From CAIRDP01 sp037134895 (lineage in GTDB: Bacteria; Bacteroidota; Bacteroidia; Bacteroidales; FEN-979): 64,000 bases of DNA. The notes below the pieces were generated by a model, which had not been told where the DNA came from, ran no database searches, and worked only from the letters and a program-made list of their open reading frames with translations. Location of the stretch: positions 3,073 through 67,072 of the forward strand of contig JBAXLI010000015.1 in NCBI GenBank assembly GCA_037134895.1, read 5' to 3'. Made by a program: the position numbers and the translations under genes. The first letter of the stretch is position 1; every line of letters begins with the position of its first letter. Shown here in pieces: positions 25,148 to 33,379 of the stretch.

Positions 25148-25840
25148 ATGATAAAAACAGTAAATCTAACCAAACGGTTTATCACCGACGAGATCGAAAC
25201 CACTGCACTCAACAATGTGAGCATGGAGGTTAAAAAAGGCGAATTCATTGCCATTATGGGTCCTTCGGGTTGCGGCAAATCAACTTTGCTTAACATCCTT
25301 GGAATGCTTGATAATCCAAGTGACGGCAATTACATCTTCAACGATGTTGATGTTTCAAAATACAAGGAAGGGAAGCGAACCCAATACCGCAAGGGAAACA
25401 TTCAATTCGTGTTTCAGAGCTTTAATCTCATCGACGAACTGAACGTTTATGAAAACGTCGAGCTTCCCCTGCTGTATCTGAAGAAAACAACAGCCGAGCG
25501 CAAACAGATGGTAACCGATATCCTTGACCGGATGAAAATCGGTCATCGCAAAAAGCATTTTCCGCAGCAACTGTCGGGTGGACAGCAGCAGCGTGTTGCA
25601 ATTGCCCGTGCAGTGGTACCTGGCCCTCAGTTGATCCTTGCCGATGAACCAACCGGTAATCTCGACTCGAAAAACGGTATAGAGGTAATGAATCTCTTAT
25701 CTGAACTGAATAAGCAGGGAACCACCATTGTGATGGTGACCCATTCGCAAAGGGATGCAGCATTTGCTCACAGAATTGTCAATTTGTTTGACGGACAGAT
25801 CGTAAGTGAGGAAGTCGCCCATAGCCAGCAAGCCGTATAA
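25148..25840 (+). CDS. MacB/LolD-type ABC transporter ATPase, only ATPase of the operon
   Basis: This is a 230-residue single nucleotide-binding domain with every motif in place: Walker A GPSGCGKST (38-46), Q-loop VFQSFN, signature LSGGQQQRVAIARA (142-155), Walker B LILADEPTGNLDS (162-174) and H-loop VTHSQRD. The SGGQQQR and DEPTGNLDS wording is typical of the LolD/MacB/FtsE branch that drives FtsX-fold permeases. It is the first gene after the sigma-54 promoter and ends 1 bp before the TolC-like gene. Since no other ATPase is present up to 49277, it probably energises all eight permeases. That sharing is inferred, not seen. Confidence 0.93.
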   Translation: MIKTVNLTKRFITDEIETTALNNVSMEVKKGEFIAIMGPSGCGKSTLLNILGMLDNPSDGNYIFNDVDVSKYKEGKRTQYRKGNIQFVFQSFNLIDELNVYENVELPLLYLKKTTAERKQMVTDILDRMKIGHRKKHFPQQLSGGQQQRVAIARAVVPGPQLILADEPTGNLDSKNGIEVMNLLSELNKQGTTIVMVTHSQRDAAFAHRIVNLFDGQIVSEEVAHSQQAV

Positions 25841-25841
25841 A

Positions 25842-27191
25842 ATGAAATGCCAAACGAACATACTGCTCCTGTTTTTGCTTGCATTCTCCTGCCAGGGAAT
25901 TTTATTTGCCCAGAAGTCCTGGAACCTCGATCAATGCATAAACTATGCCTGGGAAAACAATTTCTCTGTTCACAACCAGGAGCTGGGTGTTAAAATCAAG
26001 AAGACCGATTACAGGCAGGCCAGGAATGATTTATTGCCCGACCTCGGTTTTTCAACTTCATACACCCAGAACTATGGACGCAGTATCGATCCGACTACAA
26101 ATTCATACATCGATGTACAGTTCTTTAACAATGGTTATGGGCTGGCGGCTTCAGTTGACCTCTTCAACGGGTTTATGAAGGTCAATACGATCAATATGCA
26201 GCGCTTGAATTATGAAGCGGAGAAGAACAGGCTTCAGCAAGTCAGGAACGAGGTTGCATTTACAGTGATTAACAGTTATTTCAACGTTTTGCTTCAGCAG
26301 GGGCTTTCGTCAATTGCAATGGAGAATTTCAAACTCTCACGCACCCAATTGGATTTTACTACTGAATACGTCAGGCTTGGTCGTAAACCGGGTACCGATT
26401 TGCTCGAAACAGAAGCCAACCTGGCCTCCGACAGTTTCCTGCTGGTTCAGTCTTATAACCTGCTTGAACAGGCAAGCCTGGGGCTGAAATACCAGATGAA
26501 TTTTCCGGTTGCCGACAGCCTTGTCATTGATACTGTTGTGATGTCAATCTTCGCAGGTTCAATCGATACGCTTTCGATGGACGAGTTATACAGGGTTGCA
26601 GCTGTTGCACTGCCTGATATAGTATATGCAAAGAATAACATGCTGGCTGCAAAAAAAGCGGTACAGGTAAGCCAGGGCTCATTTTCACCCAGGCTTGGAT
26701 TTTATGCCGGATGGAATTCGCAGTATATGCAAACAAGCCGAGACTCCCTGAACAGGATCATTCCTTATGGCGACCAGATGAAAAACAACTCAAGCGAATA
26801 CCTGAGTCTTGATCTCCAGATACCATTGTTTTCGAGATTTTCTAAATACACTTCCCTGAGTAAATCCAAACTGAGATACCAGCAAGCCAGGATACAGTAT
26901 GATGACATCTCATATAAACTCATGATGGGCGTCGAAAAATCGCTTACCGAATGGAGAGCTTCAAGGGCGGAATATGAATCTTCACTCAGCCAGCTTGCAA
27001 AGAACCTTAAAGCATATCAGGCTGCTGAAAAGAAACTGGATAAAGGCCTGATCAATATCATAGAATTCGATATCCAGAAAAATAAATGGATCAGGGCAAA
27101 AGCCGAAGTTTTAAGAACCGGCTTGCAGGTATTGTTAAAGGAACGATATATCAGGTTCCTGATGACCGGATCACTGTTATCGGGGAAATAA
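25842..27191 (+). CDS. TolC-family outer-membrane efflux channel
   Basis: The frame overlaps the ATPase gene, but the ATG at 25842, one base after the ATPase stop, begins a proper signal peptide (hydrophobic to residue ~22, cleavage near LFAQ), giving 449 residues. The N-terminus WNLDQCINYAWENNFSVHN is the standard opening of outer-membrane efflux proteins. Two long helical repeats surround beta segments that include QNYGRSIDPTTNSYIDVQ and NSSEYLSLDLQIPLFSRFS, the latter being the family's S-x-x-Y-x-L-x-L-x-[IL]-P-[IL]-F block. It forms a trimeric outer-membrane duct that joins the adaptor encoded next. It is the only such protein in the operon. Confidence 0.9.
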   Translation: MKCQTNILLLFLLAFSCQGILFAQKSWNLDQCINYAWENNFSVHNQELGVKIKKTDYRQARNDLLPDLGFSTSYTQNYGRSIDPTTNSYIDVQFFNNGYGLAASVDLFNGFMKVNTINMQRLNYEAEKNRLQQVRNEVAFTVINSYFNVLLQQGLSSIAMENFKLSRTQLDFTTEYVRLGRKPGTDLLETEANLASDSFLLVQSYNLLEQASLGLKYQMNFPVADSLVIDTVVMSIFAGSIDTLSMDELYRVAAVALPDIVYAKNNMLAAKKAVQVSQGSFSPRLGFYAGWNSQYMQTSRDSLNRIIPYGDQMKNNSSEYLSLDLQIPLFSRFSKYTSLSKSKLRYQQARIQYDDISYKLMMGVEKSLTEWRASRAEYESSLSQLAKNLKAYQAAEKKLDKGLINIIEFDIQKNKWIRAKAEVLRTGLQVLLKERYIRFLMTGSLLSGK

Positions 27192-27192
27192 A

Positions 27193-27234
27193 CGTAAATC
27201 GGGCTTCGTAAATCGTGAATCGTAAATCGTAAAT
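27193..27234. repeat. Six-unit heptanucleotide array between outer-membrane factor and adaptor genes
   Basis: CGTAAAT, CGGGCTT, CGTAAAT, CGTGAAT, CGTAAAT, CGTAAAT run without interruption from one base after the TolC-like stop codon to 9 bp before the adaptor frame. It interrupts an otherwise tightly packed operon. Confidence 0.75.
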
Positions 27235-27242
27235 AACACAGT

Positions 27243-28517
27243 ATGGTAGCTAATGACACAACCGGGATGGATAAGGTAATCGTGGAAAAACGGTGGATTA
27301 AAAAAAAATACTGGAAATACATCATTGGCGGAGGTTTGCTCCTGGCGGTCGTTCTCTTTTTTCTTTTAAGGGATTGGACCAGCACGGTAAGGGTTGAAAG
27401 GGAGAGAATCAGTATTGCTCCTGTGATCAAGGGGATTTTTAATGATTATATCACCAATGACGGGATAGCCGCTCCCATCTCCACCGTATACCTGGATGCT
27501 TACGAGGGCGGAAAAGTAGAAGAGATCCTGCTCGAAGAAGGAACCATGCTGAAAAAGGGAGACGTTATTATCCGGCTGATGAATAACGATATCAACCTGA
27601 ACATCCTTAATAGCGAAGCCCAGCTGGCCGAGAAATCGAATTTCCTTAGGGAAGTCAGGATACGCATGGAACAGGAAAAACATTCCCTCGAAAGGGAAGT
27701 GCTTAATGCCCGTTTTGACCTTATTGCCAAAAAAAGGACCTATGAACAGAATAAAGAGCTTTATAAAGACCAGCTGATTTCCCGGGATGAATACCTTCGT
27801 TCGGAAGAAGCCTATCAGCTGGCCGATAAAACAAAAGAGCTGGTTTATCTCAGGCAAAGGCAGGATTCTTCCTTCCGGTCCCTTCAGATTGAGCAGATCA
27901 GCGACAACCTGAAGAACATGCAGCTGAACCTGGCTCTTGTAAAACAACAGCAGGATTACCTGAATGTAAAATCCCCGGTCGATGGACAGCTTGGCAGCCT
28001 TATGGTAGAAATCGGGCAGTCGATCCCTCGTGGTTTCCGAATCGGGCAGATCAACATCCTCACTTCCTATAAAATTGAGGCGGATGTGGATGAACATTAT
28101 ATCGACAGGATAAGAACAGGACTAAGCGCCTATATTGAAAGACCGAATGACACCCTGCCTCTTGAAATTAAAAAAGTGTATCCCGAAGTCCGGAACGGCA
28201 GGTTTAAAATAGACCTTGTGTTTACAGGAAAACTTCCTGAGAACATCAGGATAGGACAGTCCTATTTTATTAAGATCAAGCTCGGACAGGCTGTCGAAGC
28301 TATACAGATTCCCCAGGGCGGATTTTATCAGACTACCGGTGGACAATGGATTTTTGTTGTTGATAAAAGTGGTCTGTTCGCTGTTAAAAGGAACATCAAG
28401 ATCGGAAGAAAAAATCCGCAGTATTATGAAATTCTCGACGGGCTTGCTCCCGGAGAAGAGGTCATTGTTTCGGATTACACGATTTTCGGAAACAATGATA
28501 AGGTTGAATTAAAGTAA
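27243..28517 (+). CDS. MacA/HlyD-type periplasmic adaptor (membrane-fusion protein)
   Basis: This 424-residue protein starts at the ATG at 27243; a second ATG at 27267 (MDKVIVEK...) is also plausible and would lose eight residues. A membrane anchor lies at ~28-43 (IIGGGLLLAVVLFFLL). A lipoyl half (YEGGKVEEILLEEGTMLKKGDVIIRL) is followed by a long alpha-helical hairpin (~115-235). The second lipoyl half is VKSPVDGQLGSLMVEIGQSI. Beta-barrel and membrane-proximal domains include EADVDEHYIDRIRTGLSAYI and the closing GLAPGEEVIVSDY. The adaptor bridges an inner-membrane permease to the TolC-like duct. As the only adaptor of the operon, it must either serve several permeases or only one of them. Confidence 0.9.
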   Translation: MVANDTTGMDKVIVEKRWIKKKYWKYIIGGGLLLAVVLFFLLRDWTSTVRVERERISIAPVIKGIFNDYITNDGIAAPISTVYLDAYEGGKVEEILLEEGTMLKKGDVIIRLMNNDINLNILNSEAQLAEKSNFLREVRIRMEQEKHSLEREVLNARFDLIAKKRTYEQNKELYKDQLISRDEYLRSEEAYQLADKTKELVYLRQRQDSSFRSLQIEQISDNLKNMQLNLALVKQQQDYLNVKSPVDGQLGSLMVEIGQSIPRGFRIGQINILTSYKIEADVDEHYIDRIRTGLSAYIERPNDTLPLEIKKVYPEVRNGRFKIDLVFTGKLPENIRIGQSYFIKIKLGQAVEAIQIPQGGFYQTTGGQWIFVVDKSGLFAVKRNIKIGRKNPQYYEILDGLAPGEEVIVSDYTIFGNNDKVELK

Positions 28518-28528
28518 ATCATGAAAAC

Positions 28529-30922
28529 ATGTTAAAGAACACCTTTAAAATAATATTCCGCAATATTTCCAGGCAGAAGGGCTTCACCTTTATAAATGTA
28601 GCCGGACTTGCAGTTGGCCTTGCAGCAGCTTTGCTGATCCTGATGTGGGTCATGGATGAATTGAGTTATGAAAACTTTAATGAGCATGCCGGTAATATCT
28701 ATATGGTTCACCAGGACCAGTTCTATACAGGGGATCGTTATCGTGTACCTGTGACACCTCATCCCTGTGCCCCGGTCTGGAAGGAACGGATTCCTGGGAT
28801 AAGGGAAACAACGCGGCTTGTCAGGCTTCCCAAGCTCCTGTTTCGCGTTGACGACAAGGTGTTCTTTGAAGACCACATCAAGGCAGCCGACCCGGGAATC
28901 TTAAAGATTTTTACATTTCCGTTGTTGTTAGGGGACGCAAACACGGCCTTGCTTGATCCACACTCAATAATTCTTACGGAAAAATTGGCAAGGAAATATT
29001 TTGGAGATAAAAATCCGGTCGGAAAGAACATAAGTCTCGAAAACAAGAATACATTTACGGTCAGCGCTGTGATGAAAGACATCCCGAAAAACTCTGTCTA
29101 TTCTACCGCTGTTGAAAACGGAATTGGTATTGATGCGATTATTCCATACTCCTTTCTGAAGGAGATTGGAGTGTCAGATGACTCATGGGGCAATAACAGT
29201 ATTTTTACTTATGTATTACTTGATAATGGGGCCGATATAAAATCCGTTAATAAGAAACTAACCGACATTGTTGTTGAACATAGACCTGAGACCAGGACAA
29301 AATTCTTCCTCTCACCATTATTGGATTTACGCCTTCACACTTCGTTCGGATTCCAGGTTGGCAAAGGGGCTATCGTTAACATTTACATATTTGTTTCCAT
29401 TGCCATATTTATTCTTCTCATCGCCTGTATTAATTTTATAAATCTTGCCACTGCTAAAGCATCCTTAAGAGGGAAAGAGATAGGCATTAAAAAGGTTTCA
29501 GGGGCCAACCGGCTGAACATGATTGTCCAGTTCATGGTTGAATCACTGGTGATCGTAATGATTTCTTTATTTTTTGCACTGGTGCTGGTCGGCTTGTCTC
29601 TCGCGGTTTTTAATTCGATATCAGGGAAAAGCTTTACACTAACCGATATTTTCCAGGTAAAATTCATGGTAGGATTTATCATAACAGGCCTGGTAACCGG
29701 AATCCTTGCCGGGATTTATCCTGCATTTTATTTATCCTCTCTGAAACCGGTCCTGGTGCTTAAAGGAGAAACGATATCCGGAAAAAGAAACAGCCTGTTA
29801 AGACGAATCCTGGTAATCGTCCAGTTCTCTCTTTCGATATTTATTGCACTTGGTTCTATTTTCATGTACCTGCAATTAAAATTCATGCAAGGAAAGGAAC
29901 TGGGATTTGATAAGGAAAACGTCATATGCATCAACATGCCCGACAACATGAAAACCAAATACTATTCACTGAAGAAAGAGTTGCTTCGGGAGTCTTCTGT
30001 ACTTGGTGTTACAGCTTCATCGCATAATCCTACAATGATCGGCAGTAATGGTGGTGGTGCATCATGGGCAGGAAAGGATCCGAAAAAGGAAGTACTGATA
30101 GGGCAGAACATCATCGATTACGATTACTTAAGTACCATGAAGATCAAACTGGTGTCGGGACGGGATTTTTCGCGCGATTTTCCCGGTGACATGGGTGATA
30201 CCTTGGGTAATTTCCTGGTAAATGAAGAAGTCGCAAAACTGATGGGAGGAGGGGATGCGGTTGGTAAAAGTTTCAGGTTTATGGGACAGAAGGGAATTAT
30301 TGTCGGGGTGATGAAAGATTTTCATTTCAGTGGAGCCCAGGAACCGATTCAACCCATGGCTTTTGCGGTTAGCGACAGCAAATCCTTTTCCAATGCGCTG
30401 ATAAGGTTGGCGCCGGGCAATCTCCCCGGCACCCTGGAGACCGTGGAGAAAATCTGGAAAAAAATTGTTCCTGATTATCCGCTCGAGTACAGTTTTCTTG
30501 ATAAAGATTATGAAAATCTTTACAGGACAGAGATGCGGATGAGCCTCTTGTTAAAGTATTTCACAATAGTTGCGTTAATTATTGCATGTCTCGGGCTCTA
30601 CGGATTAAGTGCATATGCAGCCGGCAGGCGTACCCGCGAGATAGGTGTGCGTAAAGTGATGGGAGCAGGAGTGGTCTCGGTGATTTTCTCCCTGTCTAAG
30701 GAATTTCTCCTGCTTGTGATCATTTCGATTGCACTGGCGTTTCCGCTTGGCTGGTATGCCGTAAATAAGATGCTGAATGAATTTGCATACCGCATAGACA
30801 TAAACTGGCTGGTGTTTGGTGAGATCGGACTGGGTGCATTGATCGTTGCCCTGGCGACGGTAAGTTTCCAGGCATACAGGGCTGCTGCAATTAACCCGGC
30901 GGTGGCTTTGAAAACGGAATAA
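28529..30922 (+). CDS. FtsX/MacB-type double-module ABC permease P1
   Basis: This 797-residue protein starts 11 bp after the adaptor. Two MacB-like modules are fused. Module 1 has membrane span ~19-41, a periplasmic domain, and spans at ~282-307, 334-360 and 379-404. Module 2 has span ~425-450, a second periplasmic domain containing GVMKDFHFSG, and spans ~673-698, 724-748 and 760-783. Each module has the cytoplasmic coupling motif that docks on the ATPase: KEIGIKKVSGANR and RRTREIGVRKVMGAG. The C-terminus is NPAVALKTE. MacB itself is a homodimer of single modules, so one such chain may equal a dimer with two ATPase copies (inference). First of eight permeases; both motifs are intact. Confidence 0.88.
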   Translation: MLKNTFKIIFRNISRQKGFTFINVAGLAVGLAAALLILMWVMDELSYENFNEHAGNIYMVHQDQFYTGDRYRVPVTPHPCAPVWKERIPGIRETTRLVRLPKLLFRVDDKVFFEDHIKAADPGILKIFTFPLLLGDANTALLDPHSIILTEKLARKYFGDKNPVGKNISLENKNTFTVSAVMKDIPKNSVYSTAVENGIGIDAIIPYSFLKEIGVSDDSWGNNSIFTYVLLDNGADIKSVNKKLTDIVVEHRPETRTKFFLSPLLDLRLHTSFGFQVGKGAIVNIYIFVSIAIFILLIACINFINLATAKASLRGKEIGIKKVSGANRLNMIVQFMVESLVIVMISLFFALVLVGLSLAVFNSISGKSFTLTDIFQVKFMVGFIITGLVTGILAGIYPAFYLSSLKPVLVLKGETISGKRNSLLRRILVIVQFSLSIFIALGSIFMYLQLKFMQGKELGFDKENVICINMPDNMKTKYYSLKKELLRESSVLGVTASSHNPTMIGSNGGGASWAGKDPKKEVLIGQNIIDYDYLSTMKIKLVSGRDFSRDFPGDMGDTLGNFLVNEEVAKLMGGGDAVGKSFRFMGQKGIIVGVMKDFHFSGAQEPIQPMAFAVSDSKSFSNALIRLAPGNLPGTLETVEKIWKKIVPDYPLEYSFLDKDYENLYRTEMRMSLLLKYFTIVALIIACLGLYGLSAYAAGRRTREIGVRKVMGAGVVSVIFSLSKEFLLLVIISIALAFPLGWYAVNKMLNEFAYRIDINWLVFGEIGLGALIVALATVSFQAYRAAAINPAVALKTE

Positions 30923-30949
30923 CATCCGCCCACAAAACAAACGGAAATC

Positions 30950-33370
30950 ATGATAAAGAGTTATTTTAAAACCGCAGTGAGAAATTATTCCCGGAACAGG
31001 GGATTCACTCTGATCAATATTGGAGGGTTATCTGTTGGCATGACATCTGCTTTAATACTCATTCTGTTTGTTGTAAACGAGCTTAGTTTCGACCGCTTTC
31101 ATAATAAAGCAGACCGTATCTACAGGGTTGAAGAGCAGCATGGCCCCGACCCCGCTAACCGTGGATTTTTCACCTCTCCTCCTCTTGCTCCGGCTTTGAA
31201 ATCGATGTTCCCTGAGATCCTTGATGTTACAAGAATCATGCTTTGGAAAAGGAATGTTCTTGTAAGCTACAAGGATAAAAAGTTTGTTGAATCAAATATT
31301 GCCCGGGCCGATTCTTCACTGTTTGATGTTTTTACTATTCCTTTTCTCGAGGGAAATCCGAAAGAGGCGTTAAGAAGGCCCAATACTGTTGTCATCACCG
31401 ATAAAATAGCGAAAAAATTCTTTGGAGATGAAGACCCCCTCGGGAAATCGATCAATATTAATTCAAAAACAGCTTACGAAATTACCGGAGTTGTGCACGA
31501 ATTACCCCAGAATTCTCATTTTTTCTTCGATTTTCTTATACCCGCGAATTACGAAGGGTTGAACTGGGGTGATGGATGTTTGCAGACTTACCTCACACTA
31601 CCTGAAAATTATGATAAAGCACAGCTTGAACAAAAGTTCCCTGATTTTATTTTACGATATATGAGTCCCTGGCTGGAAAAGGAATATGGGCTTCCTGTTA
31701 CCAGGATTTTTAAAGACAAAAACAACCAGATCAACTATTTCCTGGCTCCCCTTCGCAATGTCTATCTGCATCATAATATGGAAGGCCTCCCTGGTCTGGA
31801 TGGCCTGATGATGAAATTCGGAAGTTTAAAAACGGTGATTCTTTTCTCGATCCTGGCTGTGTTTGTCCTGCTTATTGCCTGCATTAATTTTATCAATTTA
31901 TCAATTGGAAGGTCGGTTAAACGAACATCGGAAATTTCGCTTCGGAAAGTAATGGGGGCAAGAAAGAGTTCCCTGATCAGGCAATTCCTTATTGAATCGG
32001 TAATGATCAGTTCTGCCGCCTTGATACTGGCTTTTATCATTTTGAGAATTTCGATCCCGTTTTTCAATAATTATCTAAATACCTCCATCGGCTTTTCTAA
32101 CATTTCTTTGTTGTTTCCCGTTTTTGTGATTATCACCTTCCTGGTTGGAATCCTTTCGGGCTTGTACCCTGCATTCTACCTGTCGTCAATCAATCCCGCC
32201 GAAATCCTGGGTAAAAAGTCAGGACCCCCTTTGCTGAGGACCTGCCTCAATCATCTCCTGCTTACAGTCCAATTCATTATTTCCATCGGGTTGATTATTT
32301 CCACTGCCACGATTTTTTTACAATTGAATTTCGTGAACAAAGTAAAACTCGGGTTCACGAAAGATCATGTCATGTTGATTGAAAGAGCCGGTGCATTGGG
32401 CGAAAACCAGCATTCATTTACTGAATCATTAAAAAGAAATCCGGGTGTACTGGAAACATCCTATTCTAACTCAGTTCCCGGGCGCCATTTTGAACCGACT
32501 GGTTACAACCTCGAAGGAGCCCCGAGATCAGAGTCATTTTTTTTAATGACCATGAATGCCGACCAGGATTTTCTTAAAACCCTCGACCTGAAACTTGTTA
32601 GAGGGAGGTACTTTTCCAAAGGAACAGCATCCGGGAATCTTGAAGCGGTAATCAATGAGAAAGCAGTGGAAAGATACCGGTGGAAGGAGCCTCTTGGGAA
32701 AAGGATAATCTATGAAACAAAGGAAAACGGGGAAAATGTCTATGCAGAAATCATCGGTGTGGTCAGGGATTTTAATTTTGAACCATTATACCAGGTCATC
32801 CAGCCAATGATGATCTGCAACCTGCCTTATCCTGGGAACCTGCTTGTCGTAAAACTCAGACCTGAGAATTTGAATAACACAATTGTTTATATACAAAATC
32901 AATGGAGCCGAATGACGAATGCACAACCTTTCCAATACTGTTTTCTGGATGACGATTTCGGGAAATCCTATAAGCCTGATCAGAGAAGGGGAATCCTGTT
33001 TCTTCTTTTTTCCATTTTGGCAATATTTCTTTCATGTATGGGTATGCTGGGTCTCGTAATCTCATCAACAGAGCAAAGAACAAAAGAAATAGGTATCAGG
33101 AAAGTCAATGGTGCCACAAGCATGATTCTGCTGACTCTTTTTTCAAAAAATTATTTACGATGGATTGGCATTGCCTTTCTGGTGGCCTGCCCGGTTTCAT
33201 ATTATGCAATGTACAGGTATCTTGAAAATTTTGCATTCAGGATAAACCTTAGCTTGTGGATTTTTGTTTTTGCCGGCCTTTTTACCATGCTGATCACCAT
33301 TTTAACCATTACCTGGCAGAACTGGCTGATGGCTTCCAAAAATCCGGTGGAAATGCTCAGATATGAATAA
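30950..33370 (+). CDS. FtsX/MacB-type double-module ABC permease P2
   Basis: At 806 residues this is the longest of the eight, starting 27 bp after P1. Same plan: first span ~20-41 followed by ELSFDRFHNKADRIYRVEE, three spans starting at ~294 (VLLIACINFINLS), then a second module. Coupling motifs are SEISLRKVMGARK and TKEIGIRKVNGAT; C-terminus NPVEMLRYE. The first 23 bases of the gene are identical to those of P4, although the rest has diverged. The periplasmic domains differ from those of P1 in most positions, as expected if each permease handles its own ligand or partner. Substrate unknown. Confidence 0.87.
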   Translation: MIKSYFKTAVRNYSRNRGFTLINIGGLSVGMTSALILILFVVNELSFDRFHNKADRIYRVEEQHGPDPANRGFFTSPPLAPALKSMFPEILDVTRIMLWKRNVLVSYKDKKFVESNIARADSSLFDVFTIPFLEGNPKEALRRPNTVVITDKIAKKFFGDEDPLGKSININSKTAYEITGVVHELPQNSHFFFDFLIPANYEGLNWGDGCLQTYLTLPENYDKAQLEQKFPDFILRYMSPWLEKEYGLPVTRIFKDKNNQINYFLAPLRNVYLHHNMEGLPGLDGLMMKFGSLKTVILFSILAVFVLLIACINFINLSIGRSVKRTSEISLRKVMGARKSSLIRQFLIESVMISSAALILAFIILRISIPFFNNYLNTSIGFSNISLLFPVFVIITFLVGILSGLYPAFYLSSINPAEILGKKSGPPLLRTCLNHLLLTVQFIISIGLIISTATIFLQLNFVNKVKLGFTKDHVMLIERAGALGENQHSFTESLKRNPGVLETSYSNSVPGRHFEPTGYNLEGAPRSESFFLMTMNADQDFLKTLDLKLVRGRYFSKGTASGNLEAVINEKAVERYRWKEPLGKRIIYETKENGENVYAEIIGVVRDFNFEPLYQVIQPMMICNLPYPGNLLVVKLRPENLNNTIVYIQNQWSRMTNAQPFQYCFLDDDFGKSYKPDQRRGILFLLFSILAIFLSCMGMLGLVISSTEQRTKEIGIRKVNGATSMILLTLFSKNYLRWIGIAFLVACPVSYYAMYRYLENFAFRINLSLWIFVFAGLFTMLITILTITWQNWLMASKNPVEMLRYE

Positions 33371-33379
33371 AAACATCAT

